Assembly (NCBI GenBank): GCA_964500365.1
Contig: CAZCPB010000008.1
Span: forward strand, 1 to 36,071
Origin: CAZCPB01 sp964500365
Lineage (GTDB): Bacteria > Planctomycetota > Phycisphaerae > Phycisphaerales > UBA1924
Length of the DNA: 36,071 nt
Reading direction: 5' to 3'
A program made the translations under genes and the position numbers. Under the pieces are notes generated by a model. It made no database searches, was not told the DNA's origin, and saw only the letters and a list, made by a program, of their open reading frames with translations. This document shows positions 7,952 through 16,788 of the stretch, piece by piece; the stretch's first letter is position 1; every line of letters starts with the position of its first letter.

Positions 7952-10315
7952 ATGGCTCACTCGTCGAATGGTCCGCCGCGGAAGCAGAACCGCCTCGCAA
8001 CCCAGTCGAGCCCGTATCTACTTCAGCACGCGTTCAACCCGGTGGACTGGTGGCCGTGGGGCGAGGAGGCCTTCACAGAGGCGCGCAGGCGCGACGTGCC
8101 CATCCTCCTCAGCGTCGGCTACTCGACCTGCTACTGGTGCCACGTGATGGAGCGCGAGTGCTTCGAGGACGAGGTGATCGGCCGACTCATGTCGGAACGG
8201 TTCGTCTGCATCAAGCTCGACCGCGAGGAGCGGCCCGACGTCGACGAGATCTACATGACGGCGCTCCAGATGCTCGCGGGACGCGCCGGGTGGCCGATGA
8301 ACATGTTCCTCGACCCCGTCTCGCTTCGGCCCTTCTGGGGCGGGACGTACTTCCCGCCCGAGCCGCACCCCGGGATGGCGGCGTGGCCGGCCGTGCTCGA
8401 GGCCATGAGCCGGGCTTGGCGCGAGAGGCGCGAGGACGCCATGAAGCAAGGCGAGGCCGTCGGCGCGGCCGTGCGCGAGCACCTGGGGAGCGGGCGCGAC
8501 GCCGCGGCGGTGGGGGAAGCGCAGGTCACCGACGCGCTCAGCCGCGTCCTGCGGATGTTCGACCGCGCCGAGGGCGGCTTCGGGAGCGCGCCGAAGTTCC
8601 CACAGCCGTCGTTCATCGAGTTCCTGCTCGACGTGCGCGACAGCGCCGGCGACGACGCGACCCGCGACGCGGTCGACGAGGCGGTCCGGCGCACGCTCAA
8701 CAGGATGATGTGCGGCGGGATCTTCGACCACGTCGGCGGCGGGTTCCACCGCTACAGCGTGGACGCGACATGGACCGTGCCGCACTTCGAGAAGATGCTC
8801 TACGACAACGCGCAGCTCGCGCACGTGTACGCGCGGGCGGCGCGGGCCTACAGCGACGGGGAGTTCGCACGCGCCGCCCGCTGCACCGCGGAGTATGTGC
8901 TCCGCGAGATGACGCACGAATCGGGTGCGTTCTTCAGCGCCCAGGACGCGGAGGTGGACGGGCGCGAGGGGCTCAACTACCTGTGGACCGAGGCCGAGGT
9001 GCGAGCCGCGCTCGCGCCGGAGGACGCGGACCTCGCCGTGCGAGTCTACGGACTCGACCGCGGCCCGAACTTCCGCGACCCGCACCACCCCGAGGCCCCG
9101 CCGTCGAGCGTGCTCCGCATGAGCGACCGACTCGACCGCGTCGCGGCGTCGATGAGCATGCCGGCGCCGGCGCTCGCGGCACGGCTGGAGCGGATCAACG
9201 CCGCGCTCCTCGCGGCCCGGGCGCGCCGGGAGCAGCCGCGCCTCGACGACAAGGTCCTTGCCTCGTGGAACGGGCTGATGATCGGCGCGCTGGCGCGGTG
9301 CGCGGCAGCGCTCGACGAGCCCCGCTTTTTCCATGCGGCGGAGCGGGCGGCGGACGCCGTGCTCGAGCGGCTTTCGAACCAGGACGGGACGCTTCGGCGC
9401 TCGTGGCGCGCCGGCGTGCCGGGCCCGGAAGGGGTGCTGGAGGACTACGCGTACATGATCGCGGGCCTGATCGCGCTCGCGCGCGGGGGGCGGGATTCCG
9501 GGAATGTCGAGAACGGCGGCAGAAGGTTTCTCGATCACGCCGAGCGGCTCGCGGAATCCGCGGCGAGAGACTTCCGCGAACCTTCCGGCGCGTGGTTCGA
9601 CACGACGGCGGGGCGGCCGGACCTGTTCGTCCGCACCTCATCGACGAGCGACGGCGCCCTGCCGAGCGCGTCGTCAGTGATGCTCCACAACCTGCTCGAC
9701 CTCTTCGCGCTCACGGGGAAGGAAAGCCACCGAGACCATGCCGCGGGGCTGCTGGCGTCGCTCAGCGGCGCGATCGCGGCATCGCCCGTCGGCACCATCA
9801 ACGCGACGCGCGCCCTGTTCCGCGTACTGACCGACGAGCACTTGCGCGGCCTGGCGCCGGCGGGCGCGCCCGCGGCGGTTGCCGCGGAGCCCGACCCCGG
9901 CGAGCCGTTCCTGCCGGTCGAGATTTACTCGGACGCCGAGCGCATCTCGGTGACTCCCGAGAAGCCGGCGGTCGTCAGGCTGGTGCTCCGGATCGCGCCC
10001 GGGTACCACATCATCGCGGCCGATCCCGGGGTGGAGGGCCAGGAATCGCCGGACGGTCTTTCCGCGCTGCGCATCGGGGTGCACGGAGGGACTGGCCTGC
10101 GCGTCTTCGCCGAGTACCCGCGAGGCACGGCGCACGGGCCCGACGGCTCGGGCATCATGATCCACGAGGGCGAAATCGAGTTCCGGGCGATCCTGGAGCG
10201 CGAGGGCGCGTGGAGGGGGCGGCCGATGCTCACCGTCACGTACCAGGCGTGCACGGAGACGGAGTGCCTGGCGGCGCGGACAGTGGAACTGGACGTCGCG
10301 ATCGACGCGGGGTGA
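7952..10315 (+). CDS. Thioredoxin-domain protein YyaL/SSP411-like (DUF255) with DsbD-alpha-like C-terminus
   Basis: 787 residues. The N-terminus is the DUF255 thioredoxin-like domain, with SPYLLQHAFNPVDWWPWG, then CYWCHVMERE (redox pair Cys60-Cys63), LDREERPDVDEIY, and GWPMNMFLDP. A long alpha/alpha-barrel region like that of N-acylglucosamine 2-epimerase-type proteins follows (about 200-640), with GGGFHRYSVD, PHFEKMLYDNAQL and DDKVLASWNGLMI. The last 125 or so residues (FLPVEIYSDAERISVTPEKP, APGYHI, LTVTYQACTETECLAARTV) resemble the N-terminal DsbD-alpha fold, including a Cys pair near the end. GGAGG at 7942-7946 precedes the ATG. No signal peptide is visible, so the location is uncertain. 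Activity in this family is poorly known; the fusion suggests thiol-disulfide exchange, which is inference. Confidence 0.9.
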   Translation: MAHSSNGPPRKQNRLATQSSPYLLQHAFNPVDWWPWGEEAFTEARRRDVPILLSVGYSTCYWCHVMERECFEDEVIGRLMSERFVCIKLDREERPDVDEIYMTALQMLAGRAGWPMNMFLDPVSLRPFWGGTYFPPEPHPGMAAWPAVLEAMSRAWRERREDAMKQGEAVGAAVREHLGSGRDAAAVGEAQVTDALSRVLRMFDRAEGGFGSAPKFPQPSFIEFLLDVRDSAGDDATRDAVDEAVRRTLNRMMCGGIFDHVGGGFHRYSVDATWTVPHFEKMLYDNAQLAHVYARAARAYSDGEFARAARCTAEYVLREMTHESGAFFSAQDAEVDGREGLNYLWTEAEVRAALAPEDADLAVRVYGLDRGPNFRDPHHPEAPPSSVLRMSDRLDRVAASMSMPAPALAARLERINAALLAARARREQPRLDDKVLASWNGLMIGALARCAAALDEPRFFHAAERAADAVLERLSNQDGTLRRSWRAGVPGPEGVLEDYAYMIAGLIALARGGRDSGNVENGGRRFLDHAERLAESAARDFREPSGAWFDTTAGRPDLFVRTSSTSDGALPSASSVMLHNLLDLFALTGKESHRDHAAGLLASLSGAIAASPVGTINATRALFRVLTDEHLRGLAPAGAPAAVAAEPDPGEPFLPVEIYSDAERISVTPEKPAVVRLVLRIAPGYHIIAADPGVEGQESPDGLSALRIGVHGGTGLRVFAEYPRGTAHGPDGSGIMIHEGEIEFRAILEREGAWRGRPMLTVTYQACTETECLAARTVELDVAIDAG

Positions 10316-10342
10316 TACGCAGCCCAGCCGTCCGGGTCCGTC

Positions 10343-11527
10343 TCACGCGATCAGCACGATGTCCTTCTGCGAGCAGCTCGTGACGACCGGCCCTTCCTCC
10401 GGATCGACGTACACGTTGATCTCGTTCCGCACGCCGAACGAGCCGTCGATGTAGATCCCCGGCTCGATTGTGAACCCGGTGCCCGGCATCATCCGGCGGG
10501 TGTCGTGCGTCTCCATGTTGTCGAGGTTCATGCCGATGCCATGGGCGCCCGCGGTGCCGGGGCTCAGCGAGTGGCCCGTGCGATGCTTGATGTGCTTCTC
10601 GAAGCCCGCGTCGATGATGACCCGGCGCGCGGCATCGTCGAGCTGCCACCCCTCGATCGGCGCGCCCGCCTTCCACGCACTCTGCGCTGCGCCGACCGCC
10701 GCGTCGCGCGCGGCCCGCACGGTCTCGAACACGCGGCGTTTTTCCTCCGGCACGTCCCTGCCGCAGAAGCCCGTCCACGTGATGTCGGCGTACACCGTGT
10801 CCTCGCCGGGCGCCTTAGCCCAGAGATCGATGAGTACCCAGTCGCCCTTGTTGATGGGCTTGTGCGTGGAGTCGTCGGGCGAGTAGTGGCAGTCCGCGGC
10901 GTTGGCGTTGACGCCGACGATGGGGTCGCTGTCGGTGACCAGCCCCGCGCTCTTGAAGCGGTCGAGAATGAAGAGCTGCGCGGTGCGCTCGGTCACGGGC
11001 GAGCCGGCCCTGAGCTTGTCCCCGATGAACGCGAACGCTTCCTCCATGATCTTCGCGCACTTCGCCGAGGCGTCCCGGTGCGACGCCAGCCCGCGCTCTC
11101 CCCACGCCGCGGCATGGATCTGGATGAGGTCCGCGCTGCTCACGACCTCCACGCCCAGCGACCGCACGAACTCGATCGTCCCGCAATCAACGATCCCCGC
11201 CGTCGGCAGCGCGCCGCCCGGCGAGTACTCCATCGCCACCCGGCGTGAGTTCCCGAGCAGCGCCGAGACCTTCTGCTGCATGTCGTGCCACCCGGAGTAC
11301 GTGGTGTACGGCCAACCGAGCTTCTTGAACGCCGCGTCGTCGATGGTCTGGCACAGGCACTTGGGCTCGCCGGTGGCCGGGAGCATCCAGAAGAGCCGGC
11401 GCGTGACGTGGAACTTGCCCGCGCCCATCAGGCGCGCCAGCACGGGGTTGTTGAGCCTGAAGTCGAAGACCAGCCACGCGTCGATCTTCTGGTCGCGCAT
11501 GAACTCCTGGACGCGGGCGTACGACAT
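10343..11527 (-). CDS. M24-family metallopeptidase (Xaa-Pro aminopeptidase-like)
   Basis: 394 residues. An N-terminal creatinase-like domain (1-150) precedes a pita-bread catalytic domain. All five metal ligands are visible: Asp234 in LIDLWAK, Asp248 in YADITW, His319 in HRTGHSLSP, Glu355 in FTIEPGIY and Glu369 in VRNEINVYV. His215 in DCHYSP is the expected substrate-side His. It should therefore be an active two-metal aminopeptidase or prolidase-type enzyme in the cytoplasm. GGAG lies about eight bases before the ATG. It starts 36 bases after the end of the lysR gene on the same strand, so the two may be cotranscribed. Its 3' end converges on the YyaL-like gene with only 27 bases between. 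Confidence 0.93.
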   Translation of the reverse strand: MSYARVQEFMRDQKIDAWLVFDFRLNNPVLARLMGAGKFHVTRRLFWMLPATGEPKCLCQTIDDAAFKKLGWPYTTYSGWHDMQQKVSALLGNSRRVAMEYSPGGALPTAGIVDCGTIEFVRSLGVEVVSSADLIQIHAAAWGERGLASHRDASAKCAKIMEEAFAFIGDKLRAGSPVTERTAQLFILDRFKSAGLVTDSDPIVGVNANAADCHYSPDDSTHKPINKGDWVLIDLWAKAPGEDTVYADITWTGFCGRDVPEEKRRVFETVRAARDAAVGAAQSAWKAGAPIEGWQLDDAARRVIIDAGFEKHIKHRTGHSLSPGTAGAHGIGMNLDNMETHDTRRMMPGTGFTIEPGIYIDGSFGVRNEINVYVDPEEGPVVTSCSQKDIVLIA

Positions 11528-11563
11528 GGCATTCTCCGTGGTCGAGCGGGATTGTTGGCGTCG

Positions 11564-12538
11564 CTACGAGCGCCGGCGGGCGGTAGCCAGCAGATGCTTC
11601 TCGAACTCCGCGGCGGCGGGGCTGAGATCGCGGTCGCGCCTGCGGATGATCGCGAGTTGGCGCGTGAGTTTGCCGTCCTGGCACCGCAGGCCCTCGTCAT
11701 CGTCGAGCGCAAAGCGGCTGACCAGCGCCACGCCGATCCCCGCGCTCACCATGTGTTTGATGCTCTCGATCGAGCGGAGCTCCATGACCACGTCGAGGTG
11801 CACGCCCGCGTTCGCCGCGCCGCGGTCGATCGTGTCGCGCACCGCAGAGCCGGCTTCGAACGCGACGACGGGCTCGCCGGAGAGGTCGCGCCAGCGGAAG
11901 GAACCGGCCAACCCGGAGCGTGAGCGACGGGCTGCGGTCGTTTCCGATACAGCAGCGCTCGACGGAGCGCCCGTGGTGGCCCGTCGCTGACGCTCCGGGT
12001 TCGCCAGCGCATGCCCGGGCGGCACGATCAGGCGAAGTTCGTCCTCAACCAGAGGGATGCGGACAAGGTCGTCGGCCCCGGCGATGACAACCGGGAGCGT
12101 GACGATGCCGAGGTCGAGCGTCCCCGCCAGCACCGCCTCTCCGACCGCCGAACTCCCCGCCTCGCGCACGTAGAACTTCAGCCCCGGGTGGGTCCGCCGC
12201 ACGGCGCTCACGACCGGCGGCAGCAGGTACGTGATCGCCGTCGCGCCCCCGCCGACACGGATGGTCCCGCGCTCGAGGCCCAGCAACTCCCGCACCGCTC
12301 TCGCCGCCGCGTCGGCCGACCGCACCGATTCGTCGGCGTGCTGCAGGAACACCCGCCCCGCCTCGGTCAGTTGCACGCCCCGCCCGGTGCGGTGCAAGAG
12401 CGCCGTGCCCACCTCGGCCTCGAGCTTCTTCATCATCGCCGAGAGCGCGGGCTGGGTGACGCCCAGCGACTGCGCGGCACGGGTCAGGTGGCCGGTCGCG
12501 GCGATGGCCCGGAAGTAGCGGAGGGGAGTCAGTTCCAC
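11564..12538 (-). CDS. LysR-family transcriptional regulator carrying an in-frame palindromic insertion
   Basis: 324 residues from GTG at 12538. The HTH (about 1-60) reads LRYFRAIAATGHLTRAAQSL, VTQPALSAMMKKLE and TEAGRVFL, which is classic LysR. The effector domain includes GTIRVGGGATAITYLLPPVV, LDLGIVTLPV, VAFEAGSAVR and MVSAGIGVALVSR. Between GHALA and FRWRDLSGEP a 31-residue segment (about 180-210) is encoded by the palindromic element at 11910-12001; without it the protein would be about 293 residues, the usual length. I chose the GTG over an upstream ATG at 12685 because that one runs antisense into ychF and precedes the HTH by 50 unlikely residues. A TATGCT -10-like box sits nine bases upstream. 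The target may include the M24 gene 36 bases downstream. Confidence 0.88.
   Translation of the reverse strand: MELTPLRYFRAIAATGHLTRAAQSLGVTQPALSAMMKKLEAEVGTALLHRTGRGVQLTEAGRVFLQHADESVRSADAAARAVRELLGLERGTIRVGGGATAITYLLPPVVSAVRRTHPGLKFYVREAGSSAVGEAVLAGTLDLGIVTLPVVIAGADDLVRIPLVEDELRLIVPPGHALANPERQRRATTGAPSSAAVSETTAARRSRSGLAGSFRWRDLSGEPVVAFEAGSAVRDTIDRGAANAGVHLDVVMELRSIESIKHMVSAGIGVALVSRFALDDDEGLRCQDGKLTRQLAIIRRRDRDLSPAAAEFEKHLLATARRRS
11910..12001. repeat. 92-bp palindromic REP/MITE-like element inside lysR
   Basis: The left arm (11910-11932, starting AACCCGGAGCGTGAGCGACG) and the right arm (11979-12001) are inverted copies with 22 of 23 positions matching; the single mismatch is near the centre of the arm. 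A 46-base middle separates them. Read on the minus strand, the element gives NPERQRR, a peptide I recall as recurring in planctomycete annotations. No clear target duplication is visible. No second copy occurs in this window. Confidence 0.8.
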
Positions 12539-12623
12539 GCGGGGCACAGCATACGAGCGCGCCGCTCGGACGATCGTGGCCGCGGCGCTACCATCCCGCC
12601 CTTCACGCCCACCGGAGCACCCC

Positions 12624-13727
12624 ATGGAAGCCGGCATCGTCGGCCTGCCGAATGTCGGCAAGTCCACCCTCTTCAATGCACTCACGAACGCCGGCGCTCT
12701 TGCCGCGAACTACCCCTTCGCGACCATCGAGCCTAACGTGGGGATCGTGCCGATCCCGGACCCGCGCCTGGCGACGATCAACAAGCACATCGACACGCAG
12801 AAGGTCGTCCCCGCCGCCCTTCGGCTCGTGGACATCGCCGGCATCGTGAAGGGCGCGAGCGAGGGCGAGGGACTGGGCAACAAGTTCCTCAGCCACATCC
12901 GCGAGGTGGACGCGATCCTGCAGGTCGTCCGCTGCTTCACCAAGGCCCCGGGCGGCGAGGACATCGTCCACGTCTCCGGCTCGGTCGACCCGATCCGCGA
13001 CATCGAGGTGATCGCGACCGAACTGGTGCTCGCCGACCTGCAGGCTGTGGATGGGGCGCTCTCGAAGGCCGAGCGGGCCGCCAAGAGCCGCGAGCCCGAG
13101 GCCGTCGCCCGCTACGAGGCCCTGAAGAAGATCCAGCCCGTCCTCCAGGCCGGCAAGCCCGCGCGGTCGCTCAGGATCGACGACCCCGAGCAGGCCAGGC
13201 AGCTCAAGAGCATGGGGCTCATCACCGCCCGCAAGACGCTCTACGTCATGAACGTGGACGAGGACGACCTCCTCGGCACGTCCGAGCCCTGCAAGAAAGT
13301 CCGCGCCCACGCCGCGGCGGAGGGCTCCGAGTGCATCGCCGTTTGCGCGAAGATCGAGAGCGAACTCGGCGAACTCCCCGAGGCCGAGCGGGCCGAGATG
13401 CTCGCCAGCCTGGGGCTCGATGAGCCGGCCCTGGCCAAGCTCGCCCGCGCCACGTACAAGCTGCTGGGGCTGCAGAGCTTCTACACCGCCGGCCCCAAGG
13501 AGATCCGCGCCTGGACCGTGCCCGTCGGCGCGACCGCGCCGCAGGCCGCGGGCGTGATCCACACCGACTTCGAGCGCGGCTTCATCCGCGCCGAGATCTT
13601 CTCGATCGCGGACCTCGAGCAGTTCAAAAGCGAGAAGGCGATCAAGGAAGCAGGCCGCATGCGGATCGAGGGCAAGGACTACGTCATGCGCGACGCGGAC
13701 GTGTGCCACTTCCTGTTCAACGTCTGA
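12624..13727 (+). CDS. ychF: Redox-regulated ATPase/GTPase YchF (Obg family)
   Basis: 367 residues. The P-loop GLPNVGKST lies at 7-15. The switch and G2/G3 region include NYPFATIEPNVG and LVDIAGIVKGASEGEGLGNKFL, diagnostic for YchF. The nucleotide-specificity site near YVMNVDEDD (NVDE) replaces NKxD, in line with the ATP preference of this subfamily. A coiled-coil insert follows (about 130-200), and a C-terminal TGS domain ends in VMRDADVCHFLFNV, nearly identical across bacteria. YchF binds ribosomes and takes part in translation-linked stress responses. The ATG at 12624 with CCGGAG upstream begins exactly at the conserved MEAGIVGLPN; an earlier in-frame ATG would add an unconserved tail. Confidence 0.97.
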   Translation: MEAGIVGLPNVGKSTLFNALTNAGALAANYPFATIEPNVGIVPIPDPRLATINKHIDTQKVVPAALRLVDIAGIVKGASEGEGLGNKFLSHIREVDAILQVVRCFTKAPGGEDIVHVSGSVDPIRDIEVIATELVLADLQAVDGALSKAERAAKSREPEAVARYEALKKIQPVLQAGKPARSLRIDDPEQARQLKSMGLITARKTLYVMNVDEDDLLGTSEPCKKVRAHAAAEGSECIAVCAKIESELGELPEAERAEMLASLGLDEPALAKLARATYKLLGLQSFYTAGPKEIRAWTVPVGATAPQAAGVIHTDFERGFIRAEIFSIADLEQFKSEKAIKEAGRMRIEGKDYVMRDADVCHFLFNV

Positions 13728-13784
13728 ACCCGGGCGCGGCCCCGATCGCGCGGGGAGCGGGCGGCGCCGCTCCTAAGATTCCGC

Positions 13785-15065
13785 GTGAACGGCTCGAAGC
13801 CCAAGGTCCTGGTCGCGATGTCGGGCGGCGTCGATTCTTCGGTCGCCGCGGCGCTGCTGCTCGAACGTGGTTACGACGCCGTGGGCTGCTTCATGCGCCT
13901 GGGCTCGCCCGGCGAAACCCTCGACGAGTTGATCCCTGATCGCGACGGCGACCCCGTTGGCGCCTGCGGACCGGGCGGCGGAGGCTCGGCGGCGCCGGCG
14001 GAAGCGCGGGCGTCACGCCCCATCAAGATCGGCCACCAGGGCTGCTGCTCGATCAACGACGCCGCGGACGCCCGCCTCGTCGCGTCGAAGCTCGGCATTC
14101 CCTTCTACGTCTGCAACTTCAAGAAGGACTTCGGGCGCATCATCGAGTATTTCGCCGACGAGTACCTCGCGGGGCGCACTCCCAACCCCTGCGTCCGCTG
14201 CAACGACTGGCTGAAGTTCGGCAAGCTCCACGAGTACGCGCGGCAGATCGGCGCCGAGTACGTCGCGTCGGGGCACTACGCGAGGATCGGGCGGGGGCCC
14301 TCGTCGGCTCGGGGCGTCTGCCTTCGGCGCGCCGTGGACCACGCCAAGGACCAGTCGTACGTCCTGTTCGGGATGCCCCGCGGACAACTCGCCCGGACGC
14401 TTCTTCCGATCGGCGAGTTCGAGAAGCCACGCGTCCGCGAGATGGCACGCGAGCGCGGTCTGCCGGTCTTCGACAAGCCCGACTCGCAGGAGATCTGCTT
14501 CGTCCCCGACAACGACTACGCCGGGCTCGTCGAGCGCCGCCGGCCGGACGCGGCCCGGGCGGGGCCCATCCTCGACCTCGGCGGGCGCGAGATCGGCGCT
14601 CACGAAGGCCAGCACCGCTTCACCGTCGGCCAGCGCCGCGGCCTGGCGCTGAGCGCCGGCGTCCCGCTGTACGTCATCGCCCGCAGCGCCGCCGACAACT
14701 CGATCACCGTCGGCCCGCGCGAGGCCCTCGACGTCGGCGCGTGCATCGCCCGCGAGGCCAACTGGCTCGCCGACGTCCCGCACGAGTTCGATGCTCTCGC
14801 CCGCTACCGCTCCAACGGCCGCTGTGTCCCGGCGCGCGTGCGGCTGCTCGACGACGGTGACGACGCCACGCCCTCCGGCCGGTGCGCCCGATTCGCCGTG
14901 GACTTCGCGGACCCCCAGCCCGCCGTTGCCGCGGGACAGGCGATCGTCCTGTACGATGCACGCGACCCCGACGCCGTACTCGGCGGCGGCTGGATCGCCT
15001 CGACCACGCCCGGGCGGCCCGTCGAGCAGGCTCGCGGTGCCAAACCGGCGCGCGGCCCGGGCTGA
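13785..15065 (+). CDS. mnmA: tRNA 2-thiouridine(34) synthase MnmA
   Basis: 426 residues from a GTG. The ATP-pyrophosphatase loop SGGVDS is at 13-18. Catalytic Cys136 lies in TPNPCVRCN and the second catalytic Cys238 in DSQEICFVPDN. YVASGHYARIG, DHAKDQSYVLFGM and HRFTVGQRRGL are family landmarks. It adds sulfur to U34 of Lys, Glu and Gln tRNAs, using ATP and a persulfide donor. The protein is about 55 residues longer than E. coli MnmA, mostly because of an insert at about 41-80 rich in Gly, Asp and Pro before GHQGCCSINDAADAR. The start follows a TAAGAT box by five bases, suggesting a leaderless message. It follows ychF by 57 bases. Confidence 0.96.
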   Translation: MNGSKPKVLVAMSGGVDSSVAAALLLERGYDAVGCFMRLGSPGETLDELIPDRDGDPVGACGPGGGGSAAPAEARASRPIKIGHQGCCSINDAADARLVASKLGIPFYVCNFKKDFGRIIEYFADEYLAGRTPNPCVRCNDWLKFGKLHEYARQIGAEYVASGHYARIGRGPSSARGVCLRRAVDHAKDQSYVLFGMPRGQLARTLLPIGEFEKPRVREMARERGLPVFDKPDSQEICFVPDNDYAGLVERRRPDAARAGPILDLGGREIGAHEGQHRFTVGQRRGLALSAGVPLYVIARSAADNSITVGPREALDVGACIAREANWLADVPHEFDALARYRSNGRCVPARVRLLDDGDDATPSGRCARFAVDFADPQPAVAAGQAIVLYDARDPDAVLGGGWIASTTPGRPVEQARGAKPARGPG

Positions 15066-15149
15066 TCGCTGCGGCCTCCGTCCCGGGACGCGAAGCGGCA
15101 CAACCCGGAAGCCGTCCCGCGCGCAATAGCAGCCGTCTAGTCTCGGTCG

Positions 15150-15250
15150 GCACCAGTTCTCGTCGTCTCCTTCTCTCCTGTTCTCCTGCTCTCCAGCACG
15201 TATCCTGCCTGTTCCACCTGGCACCTTCCCAGGTTCAAACTCTCCGGCTC
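15150..15250 (+). other. Pyrimidine-rich tract upstream of the methyltransferase gene
   Basis: The 193-base gap between mnmA and the methyltransferase contains a strongly C/T-biased stretch, with repeated TCTCCTG / TTCTCCTG units at about 15170-15200. It encodes nothing convincing. It could be an upstream untranslated region, or simple-sequence drift. Confidence 0.3.
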
Positions 15251-15258
15251 TCTCACCC

Positions 15259-16788
15259 ATGCGTCCTCGCACATCCCCTCTCTGGTTCGATGACGACGCG
15301 GAATTCGCTCGCTTCCGCGATGTGCTGACGCGCCTGGAGTTCCGTGACGACGCCATCAGCCGCCTGCTCAACGCCGCGCCGGGCACGAGCATCTACGCCA
15401 AGGGCGCGGGCGTCCTCCACACGCGCACGGAGGGCTCGGACCTGGGCACGATGGTCCGCGTGATGCTCATGGGCGTGCCGGTCCGTGCATCCGACCTTGC
15501 CCGCGCGGCCGCGCCCCTCACGCCCGAAGCGCTCGATCGCGCCGGGCTCGTTCGGCTCGAGGGCGATCTCGCCCGCCCGGCGGTGCAGTTGCTGCCCTTG
15601 CCCGCGGGCCGCTGGCTGGCGTCCGACGTGCCGCGCCGGGGCGGCGAGACGTTCGACCTCCCCGAGGACTTCGTGATGAGCATCGGCCGCTCGACGACGA
15701 TGCTCGGCGACTCGACGGTGCGCCGGCGAAGCCGCGCCACGCTCGACCTCGGCTGCGGCTCGGGCTATCAGGCCATCCTCGCCGCGTCCCACAGCGACGG
15801 CGTTCTGGCGATCGACCGCAACCCGCGCGCGGTGGGCTTCGCGCGATTCAACGCCCGCCTCAACGGCCTCGCGAACATCGAAGCGCACGAGGGCCACCTC
15901 TTTGAGCCCGCCGCGCGCCGCCGCTTCGACCTGATCGTCACCAACCCACCCTTCGTGATCACGCCCGGCAAGCAGTTCATTTACCGCGACAGCGGCATGT
16001 CGGGCGACGCCGTCGTCGAGACCATCTGCCGCGGCGCGCCCGCGCACCTCGAGGAGGGCGGGTTCTGCCAGATGATCTGCAACTGGGCGCACCTCAGAGG
16101 GCGCGACTGGAAGGACCGCCTGCGGTCCTGGTTCGCGGGCTCGGCGCGCGGGGAAGCGGCGGGGTGCGACGTGTGGGTCATGCGCTCGGAGACGCTCGAT
16201 GCGCCGTCGTACGCCTCGTTCTGGATCCGCCACACCGTGGGCCCCGAGGCCGACCGGCCCGAGGCCGGCGTTTATCACTCGTGGCTCGCCGAGTACGCGC
16301 GTCTGGGCATCGAGGCGGTCAGCATGGGCATGATCTTCATGCGGCGCCGCGAGGCCGGCGGCCGCAACTGGCTGCGCATCGACGATGAGCCGCCCCGCAT
16401 CGCCGGCCCCTTCGGTCACCACGTGGAGCGGGCCTTCATCAACGCCGATTTTCTCGGCGCGCTGCGGTCCGACGACGACCTCCTCGACGCCCGGCTGCGC
16501 CTCGCGCCCGATGCCCGCGCCACGACCGAACTCGAGCCAGCGCCCCGCGAGTGGAAGCCGCGCGAGACGACCCTCTCCCTCGCCTCGGGCCTCTGCTACA
16601 CCGGCGAGGCGGACGGGCACGTGCTCAAGTTGCTGGCCGACTGCGACGGGACGCGACCTCTGCGGGAACTCGTCGCCCGAATGGCCCGCTCGCTCATGCG
16701 CGATCTGTCCGAGGTTACACCCCCCGCGCTGGGCATCGTGCGAACGATGCTCGAACAAGGGATCCTTCTTCCGCCGTCCCGGACCTGA
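15259..16788 (+). CDS. Class I SAM methyltransferase with NPPF motif
   Basis: 509 residues. An N-terminal domain (1-135) precedes a Rossmann methyltransferase: motif I LDLGCGSGYQAILAAS (162-177), acidic loop AIDRNPRAVGFARFNARLNG, and catalytic motif TNPPFVI (NPPF 229-232). NPPF/NPPY marks enzymes that methylate planar amino groups, such as PrmC (protein Gln) or RlmG/RsmC (rRNA guanine N2). A long C-terminal region ends in a small helical domain (about 440-509), HVLKLLADCDGTRPLRELV, that looks like a winged-helix fold. The layout resembles the DUF7059/MTS/DUF7782 architecture I know from actinobacteria, but I cannot confirm that here. The substrate is unknown; rRNA or protein are both possible. 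Confidence 0.82.
   Translation: MRPRTSPLWFDDDAEFARFRDVLTRLEFRDDAISRLLNAAPGTSIYAKGAGVLHTRTEGSDLGTMVRVMLMGVPVRASDLARAAAPLTPEALDRAGLVRLEGDLARPAVQLLPLPAGRWLASDVPRRGGETFDLPEDFVMSIGRSTTMLGDSTVRRRSRATLDLGCGSGYQAILAASHSDGVLAIDRNPRAVGFARFNARLNGLANIEAHEGHLFEPAARRRFDLIVTNPPFVITPGKQFIYRDSGMSGDAVVETICRGAPAHLEEGGFCQMICNWAHLRGRDWKDRLRSWFAGSARGEAAGCDVWVMRSETLDAPSYASFWIRHTVGPEADRPEAGVYHSWLAEYARLGIEAVSMGMIFMRRREAGGRNWLRIDDEPPRIAGPFGHHVERAFINADFLGALRSDDDLLDARLRLAPDARATTELEPAPREWKPRETTLSLASGLCYTGEADGHVLKLLADCDGTRPLRELVARMARSLMRDLSEVTPPALGIVRTMLEQGILLPPSRT

Noticed and set aside
15225..15245. tRNA T-arm-like sequence (GGTTCAAAC) near 15235
   Set aside because: The bases around it do not pair as a T-stem, and there is no matching acceptor, D or anticodon arm nearby.
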